64,000 nucleotides of DNA, from the NCBI GenBank assembly GCA_963932465.1, contig OZ010787.1:14186926-14250925 (forward strand). Reading direction: 5' to 3'. The DNA comes from Maratus speciosus (taxonomy: Eukaryota; Arthropoda; Arachnida; Araneae; Salticidae). This document shows, in pieces, positions 34,001-44,110 of this stretch (position 1 is the first letter of the stretch; the number at the start of each line of letters is the position of its first letter). A program made the position numbers and the translations under genes. The notes under the pieces are model-generated. The model saw only the letters and a program-made list of their open reading frames with translations, was not told the origin of the DNA and ran no database searches.

Positions 34001-34289
34001 ACGGTCAAGTGCGAGTATTACTCGCGTACAGAGGGTTCCGTAGAATAAATATATGAATTTGTAATTGTATTATAAAAATGTCCTTCCGGCCAGTGCCGGG
34101 AGGAAGAGGTAGCCTTCATATTCCTTATTTTAAAAAAGCCAACTTATATTATTCAAACACACGAAGCTCAATTTAGTGGAAACCGAATATAGGAGATTCA
34201 ATACTAATTTTTATCAATACTAAATCATTATGAATGAGAATTTCGCGAAATTATTCAGCTTTATCCAAGCTGCTTTTATTTAAAGTAAC

Positions 34290-36081
34290 TTAAATTTGGC
34301 TGCCAAATTCGGCGATTTCTTAAAGTGCCTGCCATTTTAAGACAACATGGTGGATGAGGCTAACCAGTGAACTTGGTCGAGACCTTAGTAATTGCTGTGC
34401 ACATGCTCACTCACATCGGAATCGGTTGATATATACGAGTGCTGTCGCAGGCAAAAAATAAGATTTTTCAAAATGTCACCCACATTAGAAATTGAAACTG
34501 CTATATCTGAGCCATTTTCTAAGGTAAAGACAAACAAAAAATGCTCCTGAATCCTTATAACAAGGTCAAATACTTAAGAAAGAAACCTTTTTCAATTTCT
34601 ATTCTTTTTGCACCTCACTTTAAATATAATTTTTTTTAATTTAATGGCCGCCATCTTGAAACAAGATGGCTGATGAAGCTGGCCAGCGAACTTGGTCGAC
34701 ATATTGATGTATACTATTCACATGCCTTCTTACATCGAAATAGGCGAATACGTGTGTTATCGCGTGACAAATACAAGATCGTTTCAAAGTGTTAACCATG
34801 CCAGAAATTCAAAGTGCTATAATTCAACCATTTTTAAGATATAAACAAAAGAACAAATTTTCAGAAACAAAAACTGTTCCAGAATCTTTGTATCAAGGCC
34901 AAACACATAAAAAAATCTTTTTCATTTTCAAATTTTTTAATACCTTAAATTAAATTTTTTTTTAAAATGACAACCCTTTTGAAACAAGATGGCGAATGAA
35001 GCTGGCCAACGAACTCGGTCGAGACATTGGTATGTACTATGTACAGACCAAGTTACATCCAAATCGGTTCATAAATACGCCTGTTATAGCGTGACAAAAA
35101 TCAGGTCGTTTTAAAATGTCAGCCACAATAGAAATTCAAAATGCTATAACTCAACCATTTTTTTAGATATAGACGAAACAAAACCTGTTCCGGAATCTTT
35201 GTATTAAGGTCAAACACATACGAAAAAAATCTTTTTCATTTTCTAATTTTTTGGTATCTCATTTTAAATTTAAAATTTTTAAAATTTTTTAAATGGCCGC
35301 CATTTTGAAACAAGATAGCGGATGAAGCTGGCCAACGAACTCGGTCGAGATATTTGTATGTACTATGTACACACCAAGGTACATCCAAATCGGTTCATAA
35401 ATACGCTTGTTATCACGTGACAAAAATCAGGACGTTTCAAAATGTCAGCCACGCTAGAAATTCAAAATGCTATAACTCAGCCATTTTTTAAAGATATAGA
35501 CGAAACAAAAACTGCTCCCGAATCTTTTTATCAAGGTCAAACACATTAGAAAAAAATATTTTTCTCAATTTTCAGATTTTTGGTACCACATTTCAAATTT
35601 AATTTTTTCTTAAATATTTAAATGGCCGCCATTTTCAAACAAGATGGCAGATGAAGCTGGCCAACGAACTCGGTCGAGACATTGGTATGTACTATGAATA
35701 AACGAAGTTACATCCAAAGCGGTTCATAAATACGCCTTTTATCGCGTGACAAAATTCAGGACATTTCAAAATGTCAGCCACGCTAGAAATTCAAAATGCT
35801 ATAACTCAGCGATTTTTTAAGATATAGACGAAACAAAAACTGCTCCGGAGTTTTTGTATAAAAGTCAAATACATAAAAAAAAATATTTTTCCATTTTCAA
35901 TTTTTTAGTACCACATTTCAAATTTTAAATAAAAAAAAAATTTAAATGGCCGTCATTTTGAAACAAAATGGCGGATGAAGCTGGCCAACGAACTCGGTCG
36001 AGACATTGGTATGTACTATGTACACACCGAATTACATCCAAATCGGTTCATAAATACGAGAGTTACAGTGTGACAAACGTC

Positions 36082-36085
<4 letters not shown>
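34290..36085. repeat. Satellite-like tandem array, period about 325 bp
   Basis: Five to six units. Landmarks in each: ATGGCCGCCATTTTGAAACA, AAGATGGCGGATGAAGCTGG, GAACTCGGTCGAGACATTGG, ACATCCAAATCGGTTCATAA, GTGACAAAAATCAGG and TATAGACGAAACAAAAACTG. The GATGGCGGATGAAG phrase lies near 34346, 34664, 34988, 35313, 35644 and 35967. Outer units are most diverged. Non-coding. Confidence 0.9.
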
Positions 36086-36117
<32 letters not shown>

Positions 36118-36130
36118 ATACATATATATT
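36086..36130. repeat. TA dinucleotide run
   Basis: (TA)n that, with a matching run at 39011-39051, brackets the fold-back element. It is probably a TA microsatellite into which the element inserted. The 67-codon minus frame over it is not a gene. Confidence 0.8.
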
Positions 36131-36699
36131 AGTCCAGTCAAATTAGGTTTTTTTCTGGACATAATTATGAGAGTTTTGAAACTTGGTAATATTGTTTGGG
36201 AGGGTCTACTAATGAGCATACTAAAAGTCCTGATGGATGAGGCATGAGCGCGAGGGGGAGGGGGTAAAAGAAGGTACCATTTTTCGGTTTTTTGTTAATA
36301 TCTCATAATCTATAAGTCGTACGGAAAAATTTCTAATACAAAAGTTAAAGAGAATTAAATTCTCTACAAAAAAGGTTACAAATATTTTTCTCTAGAAGCC
36401 ATAGTTAACGAGATAATCGCATTCAAAAATGAAGAAATTTGCCGAAAGTCACACCAGTGCCAAAGAGCGGGTCAATAGCACTTGCATTGCATCTATTTAA
36501 CTTAAATTTAAATGACCATTAATAAATGTTGTGGTCAGGTGAATGGAAGCCTGAACAATAACTTCAACAAATGACATTTTTTCTTAACTATAGATTATGT
36601 TATGTATATTATATGTTCCATAATCGGGTTTGAAGTCATTTTAAAAAGCATGGATTAACGCGAATTTAATTTCCTTGTGTAACTTTTGTTTGGTATACT

Positions 36700-37198
36700 C
36701 TTTTTTGCAGAGATTATAGACATGTTGAGCTTTCAATCCGTCAGGACCAAAGAGGAATACGACAAGTTTGTTCGATAGAGCTATTTCACGATTCGACACA
36801 GCGACAAGTTTTGGACAGGAGTTTGATTTGACATAACCATTGACGCAAAAACTAATACTATCCATGAAATGCTCTGTAGGGCTCACACATGGACGAGGAA
36901 TAAGTGGGGTCTGGGTGCCACATCTACCTTTCACATTTGTACCGCCCTGGAAGAATTCTGTGGTTTAACTCTTTCTTCTGGTGAACAACATAAGGATTTT
37001 CATGAAGCTCGGATGAATAGAGATGCTGCGGATATCTCCAAACTTTCGACTTGGTTTGAAAATCACCCGCCCTTTCCTCAGATAGAAATAATTATATCAA
37101 TATCTTCTGGGGTTATTGGAGATGGAACTATCACCTGCTTCAAAACTTTGGAAATCGGGAGTAAAAAGATGATTCAGGTGTCTAGCAAATTTTACTAA
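36700..37198 (+). pseudogene. Fragment of an uncharacterised multicopy invertebrate protein family
   Basis: Function unknown. Reading on the plus strand, IRHSDKFWTG starts at 36791 and runs to a stop at 36824. KCSVGLTHGRGISG is seen one frame over from about 36867. A frame from about 36869 to 37198 then gives TALEEFCGL, SGEQHKDFHEARMNRDAADI, KLSTWFENHPPFPQ and ISSGVIGDGTITC. From memory, proteins with this motif order (SDKFW, D.TI, GLT.GRG, EEF.G, EQH.D, RD..D, W...H.PF, SGV.GD) are common, multicopy and unnamed in cnidarian and arthropod genomes. This copy has at least two frameshifts and one stop and lacks its N-terminus. It may have been captured by the fold-back element. Confidence 0.6.
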
Positions 37199-37249
37199 GG
37201 CTTAACATTTTTGCCTATAACCAGTTGTACACTGAATGAGGTTTAGTCC

Positions 37250-37958
37250 CAGATAGCATTTTTAATTTGCAGAAACTTAGCAGCAGTCTTGCTTTGAAAA
37301 CCTCCAAAGTTGCAGCAAGGTCAGCATGACAAGGCTGAAAGCTCATAACAAGACTGCAGAGAGATAATGCAAACGCCGAAGTCACCACACTTTGAACTTG
37401 CAGCTAACTTGTCGTGCAAGTTAAATTCACGCTATATCAAATTTATTGCAAATTAACGGCAAACAAGTAATCAAAAATATTGCAAAGTATCTTTCCACGC
37501 CCCATTATCTGCTTACAACTGTTAGAATATAACTTTAACCCCTTTGGAGGGGTGCATAGACCATATCAGGTCTATTGATGCGAACACACCGCATGATGGT
37601 GCATGCATCGTTTTCATCACCATAAACAAATTAAGGTAATATTTGTACTTTTCAGTATGAATCTTTTTGTATTTGATAAGTATAGCGCTTAGAAAAACCG
37701 ATGCCGGCGGAATAAAATTTCTGCAATTTCTGCGTATGTGCTGATTGTTTATTCTCTCAACAGAGGGAGTTTTTGTTTTCGTCACTTTAGTGAATTAATG
37801 ACAGTCTTGCCATCAGTTACAAAACAAACTACTCATGCAAGTAGGAGATGGTATACCTTGCGGGAAATTTGCTGCAAATTTCTCAATTCAAATTTGTCAC
37901 GACAAGATAATGTTATAAAAAATCAAACTTGCTGCTAATGTTCATGCTATCTGGGGTA
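37250..37958. mobile_element. Possible nested element, CCCAGATAGCAT ends
   Basis: CCCAGATAGCAT near 37250 and ATGCTATCTGGG near 37947 are inverted, followed inwards by CTTAGCAGCAG and CTTGCTGCTAA. The interior has TTAACCCCTTTGGAGGGG near 37534, like the start of a piggyBac-type MITE, but no matching end was found. Confidence 0.5.
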
Positions 37959-38109
37959 CTGCCTCAGGGGCAACAGGATCGGTGGTTGTGATAGGCACTA
38001 ACGTATGAATGAGCTTACGTTTCCAACCCCAAATCTCAGCAGACAGTTCATTTCCATGCCACAGCTGTATCTGTAAGCATATATTTTTATCTGAAGAGGT
38101 CTCTCTATT

Positions 38110-38495
38110 CATCTCTATTCAACCGAGCTTCATGAAAATCCTTATGTTGTTCACCAGAAGAAAGAGTTAAACCACAGAATCCTTCCAAGGCGGTACAAAT
38201 ATAAAAGGTAGCTGTGGCACCCAGACCCCACTTATTCCTCGTCCATGTGTGAGCCCTACAGAGCATTTCATAGATAGCATTAGTTTTTGCTCAATGGTTA
38301 TGTCAAACCAAACTCCTGTCCAAAACTTGTCGCTGTGTCGAATCGTGAAATAGCTCTATCGAACAAACTTGTCATATTCCTCTTTGGTCCTGACTTATTG
38401 AAGGCTCTACATGTCTATAATCTATGTAAAGAAAAGTATACCAAACAAAAGTTACAGAAGGAAATTAAATTGGCGTTAATCCATGCTTTTTAAAA
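38110..38495 (-). pseudogene. Inverted second copy of the same gene fragment
   Basis: The right arm repeats the fragment on the minus strand: the SDKFW codons fall near 38322-38345 and the GLTHGRG codons near 38240-38260. The copy stops at the arm edge, before the RD..D and SGVIGD parts that the left copy has. The plus-strand frame at 38287-38493 and the matching minus frame at 36641-36934 are antisense readings of the two arms, not separate genes. Confidence 0.55.
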
Positions 38496-39006
38496 TGACT
38501 TCAAACCCGATTACGGAACATATAATCTATATAACATAATCTATAGTTAAGAAAATGTCATTTGTTGAAGTTATTGTTCAGGCTTCCATTCACCTGACCA
38601 CAGCATTATTAATGGTCATTTAAATTTAAGTTAAATAGATGCAATGCAAGTGCTATTGACCCGCTCTTTGGCACTGGTGTGACTTTCGGCAAATTTCTTC
38701 ATTTTTGAACGCGATTATCTCGTTAACTATGGTTTCTAGAGAAAAATGTTTATAACCTTTTTTGTAGAGAATTTAATTCTCTTTAACTTTTGCATTAGAA
38801 ATTTTTCCGTAGGACTTATAGATTATGAGATATTAACAAAACACCGAAAAATGGTACCTTCTTTTACCCCCTCCCCCTCGCGCTCACCCCCCATCCATCA
38901 GGACTTTTAGTATGTTCATTAGTAGACCCTCCCAAACAATATTACCAAGTTTCAAAACTCTCATAATTATGTCACAAAATGACCCAAAATCTGTCTAATT
39001 TGACTG

Positions 39007-39010
<4 letters not shown>

Positions 39011-39054
<44 letters not shown>

Positions 39055-39685
39055 ATTTTGAACGGATGGTGGTTTCGGGGTCTGGGGGTCATGATCGATG
39101 AAAATATACCAAAATTTTTTGAAATTGCTTTCCTTCGAACGGCTGCAATAGGTAGCTTTTTGTAATGAAAGCTACCTAAACAAACCGTTACTAAAAGAAT
39201 ACTAAAACTTTGTTAAAAACTGTACAACGTAGGTTTGGGTATAACTGTATATATTAGAAAAGTGTAAATAGGTATACCATGAAAGTTCAAAGAGATATGG
39301 AACCTAAATAATATCAAATATAGCTATTCGTATAACTCTTTTTTTAATATTATCTTAATCTGTTTATGATGAACTTAAATCGGTACTGACAGTAAAAGCA
39401 GTGCATAGTTAAACTTCATTTGGCATTTTATAAAACTAAATTCAGCGTAGTAATATATTTCTATAGTGAAGCTAAAACAAAACCTTTGTTCAAAGTTTAA
39501 ATTTGGCATTGTGCTAAACGCGCTTCAAAAGGAGGTCTCAAAGTTGCAATGCCGCCCTGGTCAGTGCCGTGTTTTCCCAGAGAGGTGTTTAATTAACTTT
39601 TAAAGTCACTCGAGGCGTATTGAGTGATACACTCAACGCAAACTATCGCGAATCCCACAGTATTTATGCGATTCATTCTAACTAA
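39011..39685. other. TA run and non-coding interior of the 7.5-kb element
   Basis: A TA run to 39051, then AT-rich sequence with no gene. Confidence 0.5.
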
Positions 39686-39686
39686 A

Positions 39687-39896
39687 CCTTTCGAAGGCGG
39701 TGTCCTTAAAAAAAGGACACCTAATTTTAATTCCAAAACAGACAAACGGCACCAAGAATATTTAATTAAAATTTTCCTTTTACCATGTACGTGAAAACAA
39801 GCAAGTTCGCATTTTCTAATAAATTCGTTTATAAATTCTGGTGTCAGTTCAATATTTCATAAGTTAATCAATAGAATTACTCCGCGCCGGAAAGGG
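39687..39896. mobile_element. piggyBac-type MITE, GGCGGTG family, copy 2
   Basis: Starts CCTTTCGAAGGCGGTGTCC and ends CGCGCCGGAAAGGG before TTAA at 39897-39900. The left TTAA has decayed to CTAA. Shares CTAATTTTAATTCC and TTCTGGTGTCAGTTCAATATT with the copies at 28550 and 54366. Confidence 0.75.
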
Positions 39897-39900
39897 TTAA

Positions 39901-41506
39901 GTAATCGCAAGACTCTTAAAGCTTCAAACTTTAAAATAAAATTAATTTTTTTAGATGTTAAATTCCTATATATTCTGAATATTTTGATATAATTGTTTCC
40001 TTGAAATTCCCATTAGAACAGAAGCTATGGCTTTTAGAATTATACCCGCTCAATAGCTGAAGCGGGGTTTCCGAAACTTTGAAGTCATTTTTCTCCAAAT
40101 AGCGTTTTTTGTGCATAATGCGCAGGATACCTCAAAAACTTCTGAATATTTTTTCATGAAAATTTCAAAATATATATTTTATGTTAGTCTGTATAAACTG
40201 AACCTAAAATTTCCTTTTTATTGTTCAAAAAAATATTTTTTTAGGTGATTTTACTGTTGAACTTTTCACAATTTTGTATTAGCTAAATGCAACATTGCAT
40301 TAAAAATATAAAAATGCTTTAAATACAAATTTATTTAAGTTCAGGGAAATTATTACAATCTGAAGTATAAGTAAGTACCAAAATTTTCATTCTAGTTGCA
40401 ATATTTATTTTGTAATCCTGCGCGTAAACTGTTATGCCAATTTTATTCGACAAATGTCTAACGGTTTCGAGCCCCCTATAAATACTAATTCTGCGTATGT
40501 TGCAATTTTTTAAATACAAGAAATGAAAGAACATACTTTTATCTTTCATCCCAATTAAAATTGTGTTTTAAAATCATATTCATTTTAAGACATTAAATGA
40601 TGAAAATGGTCTTTTTTTCATTTTTTCCACTTTTTAGTCTCCCAAGACCCCTTAAATTAGTATGTTTTTATCAATTTGACGTTTATTGCTTTTATACTGT
40701 TACTGGACATTGCATTACACATACATATCCTTAAAATTTGTTAAGTAGGCATAGAGTACGCCACCCCTGTCCTTGTGTATGTCAAAACTGACCGTATCTT
40801 TAAGGGTTAATATCTTGGCTAATTACCGATGATTTTTTTCGAAAATCATTATCATCAATGCTTTTATACTTCTGCAACGATAGGTATATCCAGCGATGCT
40901 CAACAATTTTTCTGAATGCCCGTAAATCAAAATTTGTGTATAACAGAAAAATGCTAATTTCTCAAAAACTATGTGACGTAGGGTAATCGCTATAATTTTC
41001 CGGCAAGGTTTATATTAACGTCTACTACCTCTAATTTCTTCATAATTTTAGTTTCAGTAGATTCGGAATGAGATGGGGGGGGGGGGACATATTGTTGCGC
41101 TACATTTTCGACAATAACTTTGAAAATATAATACCAAAAATTAAAAGGAATGTATTTTTGAGTTCAGCGTTACGAAAGCTTTCACAGGATACTCCACATG
41201 ATATACAAAGAAAAGATTTTTTTTTCATGTAGCATAATTAGACCCTCTACATTTTTACTAAATATATTTATGAATGTTTATTAATCTGAAATTATGTGGG
41301 TCAATGGTCTTAATTACTTCCACGAATTTGAACTTTCCACGTTCCATAGTTTACGAGTAAAATGGCTGCGACAGACAGACAGACAGACGGATGGACAGAC
41401 ACAGGAGTGATCTTATAATGGTTCCGTTTTTACTTTTTAAGTACGGAACCCTAAAAATGAGCTAGTAAATGTGTCAGTAACTATGCAAATGTGTCAGTAA
41501 AATGCT
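39901..41506. other. Non-coding right part of the 7.5-kb element
   Basis: AT-rich with a G run near 41075-41087 and the GACAGACAGACGG microsatellite at 41370-41400. The 72-codon minus frame at 40331-40549 has no recognised motif. Confidence 0.5.
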
Positions 41507-42429
41507 AATCGATTCTAGCTAATGCGTCTAAAATAAAAAATGAGTTTATAAATGTGTCATAAAGTAGCTACTTTGGATTTCGATACAGACTTAAAGAGTC
41601 ATGTTGGAATGCTAGGCACTGGAAAACAATTTCCGTGTTAGACAGGTTCCCTCTTATCAGGTATCTTTATCTTACTATCCTTACTTTTTTCGAAAGAAAC
41701 TTTTGTTTTCGATCAATGGGGAAATTCCACAGCATTTGACATTTAGGGGAACTTTAAACTGTATCAAACTTTTTGGAGCTATCGAAAAAATGGAAAGGTT
41801 ATTTGATTCATCAAATGCACCACAGTTAAGCGATTTGGACATTGCAGTTTCATAAAGAAGAAAGAGGAATTTATTCCAATGCAAAGAAAATCATTTTAAA
41901 ATAATGAAATTCAAATGAGATATCTTTATAAATTTCTTCCATAAGATTAGAATTAGCGAGCGGGTCTTTTCACTTGACTGAAGTAACTCCTTAAGCCTAA
42001 ATCAGGAGCAAATAATTGCGATAGCAGAATTATCGACCAAGCCCAATCACTACTATGAAAATTTCGGCCAGAATAATAGCTACGTTTTTCAACAACTGTT
42101 TTTAGCTTCTCTCGTTATAATCGATTGTAAAACATCTCGATTGTAGATTCTAGGAATTAATCGATGGCTGTATCGATTGTGATTTTTTACGATGACGATT
42201 TTTCTCGATTGTCGAATTCTCGAGAATCGCCCCTCACTAATGTAACGGAATACTTTTACGCTATTGATTCAAATAGATTTATAGATTTATTCAAATCTAT
42301 TGACTTAAAAGTCAATAAATTGTGAGAATACCCCATATATCCTAAACTACTTGACCAAGTGATTTCGTGTTTGATATTTGCAAATGAAATTTATCGAAGA
42401 ATTCAAATATGATGTCAAATTTAGGTCTT

Positions 42430-43089
42430 ACAAGGGAACTACTTTAGGTGTTGCTCGCACCTAGAATCGAGACGTGGTGCATTTTGTAGTCCTATGCATA
42501 AAAGTTAGAGAACCGATAAAAATTCTTTGTTAAAATCATATTTTATGTATTTTTTTATATTTATAATTTTTTATTATTGGATTTTTATTTGTTAATTTTA
42601 CACCAAAAGAGAGTTAAGTCGCCAGATATTTCACTTCAAAATTTTCACTAGCTTTATACTTGTAATAGGTTTACGTCCAAACCATTACAACACGGTGCGT
42701 AGCGAAAATACTGAGCTAGGGTTGCCGGAAAACTGTACGGCACGAAAAAGACGCCAATCTTTTCCCGCCAAATATGTAAATATAATATTGTATTTTTTTT
42801 TTAATCAAATTCGTAGGTTCTTGAAGGAATTTTAAAACTTTTTTCAACATTTTATAGTTATTATTGACTAATTTATATTTTTAACTATTTTTTTTTAAAA
42901 AACTTTTACTTTAACAGCCCGAAAAGTGGTCTCGAAAATTGCATTTTCAGAAAGTTAATCTGCTGTAAAATCAAAAAATATTAATTTAACAAAAAAATTT
43001 TATCGATTCCCAAACTTCCTAATATAGAGCTTTAAAATGCACCAGGTTTCAATACTAGGTACGAGCAACACCTAACGTGGTTCCCTTGT
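42430..43089. mobile_element. Element with about 60-bp inverted ends, ACAAGGGAAC
   Basis: Left ACAAGGGAACTACTTTAGGT and GTTGCTCGCACCTAG; right ACCTAACGTGGTTCCCTTGT with CTAGGTACGAGCAAC. TGGTGCATTTTGTAG and GCTTTAAAATGCACCA continue the match. 660 bp, no coding region, no clear target duplication. Confidence 0.8.
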
Positions 43090-43439
43090 TAGTACTGGAA
43101 ATGGCAAAGTTTGTTACAATTTCACATAGGGACTTTAAGGATTTTGGTGCAAAAGGAGATCTGAGAAAAACGATAAACTTATAAGCAATCTAGAAAAGTA
43201 TCAGCAGCTGTATTCCAATATGTCCCTAAAAATTAACTTTTTTCACTCTCATCTGAATTTTTCCCTTTAAAACTGCGGTGATGTAAGTGATGAGCATGGC
43301 GAATGATTTCAGCAAGACATGTTGACGATGGAAACTAGTCGGATGGGCCAATCCCAAAACTTTCTTCTATCTCATACATGTTAATACTTCAGAATTCGCT
43401 ATCACAGTGCCAAAATTAAGTGACAATCTGTGCTAATCA

Positions 43440-44110
43440 TGAGGATTCTAAAGATATGAAAATTTGTGCATTAGTTTTTAAGATATGACTATCGCTAAAA
43501 TCGTATAAATCCTGCAAAATCCAGCATAACAGCGCCACCTGTTGGGTGATTTACACCAAAACATAAGCAGCAACAACGTATGTCAACGTCTAACTGAAAC
43601 TGAAATTTGATGAAAATTCGCGCATTAGTTCTTGAGATAGAGCTATTGTGGAAATCGTGAAAAATGCAGCATAGCAGCGCCACCTATTGGGCGATCTACA
43701 CCAAAACTTAATCAGCACCAATTCATATCAAGGGCTAACTGAATCTGAAGTTTGATGAAAATCCGTGCATCAATTCTTGAGATAGAGCTTTTGCGGAAAT
43801 CGTGAAAAATGCTGCATAGCAGCGCCACATGTTGGGCGATTTATACCAAAACTAATCAGCACCAATTTATATCAGGGACTAAGTGAACATATATTTTTAT
43901 TGACTTCCGTGCATGAGTTCTTGAGATAGAGTTTCCACAAAATTTTTGTCACATACAGGCAGACTCACAGACAGACATTTTGTAAAAACATGTTTTTCTG
44001 GATCTCTGACCCCTAAAACGTCTAAATTCGTCGAAAACCGGAAGTCGAAAATTTTCACGAATCCAATACTTTCTTCTTGTAAAGATTGAAGAAAGTAAAA
44101 AGATACCAAG
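43440..44110. repeat. Tandem repeat, 144-145 bp, ending in an ACAGACAGAC tract
   Basis: Three units share TAGCAGCGCCACCTGTTGGG, GATTTACACCAAAACT, GATGAAAATTCGCGCATTAG and TTCTTGAGATAGAGCT. The GCGCCAC phrase lies near 43532, 43676 and 43821. After the last unit come CAGACTCACAGACAGACA and TTCGTCGAAAACCGGAAGTC. The same plan, tandem units followed by a GACAGAC tract, appears in the repeats at 1-473 and 34001-41456. Confidence 0.8.

Larger units (their letters stand above)
36131..39010. mobile_element. 2.9-kb fold-back element carrying gene fragments
   Basis: Arms of about 895 bp, 36131-37024 and about 38115-39010, mirror each other at high identity: AGTCCAGTCAAATTAG with CTAATTTGACTGGACT at the ends, and GAAGGTACCATTTTTCGG with CCGAAAAATGGTACCTTC inside. 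The spacer of about 1.1 kb continues the coding fragment of the left arm and then holds another nested element (37250-37958). The arms contain part of a protein-coding gene in opposite orientations. Ends starting AGT with very long inverted arms recall Polinton/Maverick termini, but no Polinton gene is present, so the class is unknown. Confidence 0.8.
34001..41456. mobile_element. 7.5-kb nested element, GGTCAAGTGCGAG ... TACGGAACCCT
   Basis: Starts ACGGTCAAGTGCGAG and, 27 bp in, GAGGGTTCCGTA. Ends with a GACAGACAGACGG microsatellite (41370-41400), GGTTCCGTTTTTACTTTT and TACGGAACCCTAAAA. GGGTTCCGTA and TACGGAACCC are inverted ends. I know this combination from abundant non-coding repeats of moths and aphids; that link rests on memory. 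A 31-bp direct repeat, AATCGATTCTAGCTAATGCG and onward, flanks it with one mismatch at 33967-33997 and 41507-41537. It carries the satellite, a fold-back element and a piggyBac-type MITE described separately. No coding region of its own is visible. Confidence 0.65.
32722..42239. mobile_element. hAT element with 8-bp target duplication, heavily nested
   Basis: Ends are TAGTGATGGGCGAT at 32722 and ATCGCCCCTCACTA ending at 42239, flanked by exact ATGTAACG (32714-32721 and 42240-42247). TAGTGATGGGC-type ends and an 8-bp duplication are typical of hAT. Clusters of TCGAT lie just inside both ends (32750-32810 and 42112-42230), like the subterminal transposase-binding repeats of hAT elements. Without the nested 34001-41456 element it is about 2 kb. 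No transposase is recognisable, so this is a non-autonomous or decayed copy. Confidence 0.85.

Noticed and set aside
34290..36085. CRISPR-like array
   Set aside because: Units are about 325 bp, diverged along their whole length and without short conserved repeats separated by unique spacers; the setting is eukaryotic.
37534..37800. piggyBac-type MITE starting TTAACCCCTTTGGAGGGG
   Set aside because: The left end resembles the GGCGGTG family, but no mirrored end next to a second TTAA could be found.
38287..38493. 68-codon plus frame, nearly the same as a minus frame at 36641-36934
   Set aside because: They match because they lie on the inverted arms of the fold-back element. The opposite strand carries the recognisable motifs (SDKFW, GLTHGRG), so these are antisense shadows.
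36131..39010. Polinton/Maverick element
   Set aside because: AGT start and long inverted ends are suggestive, but there is no polymerase, integrase, ATPase, protease or capsid gene, and the total size is under 3 kb.
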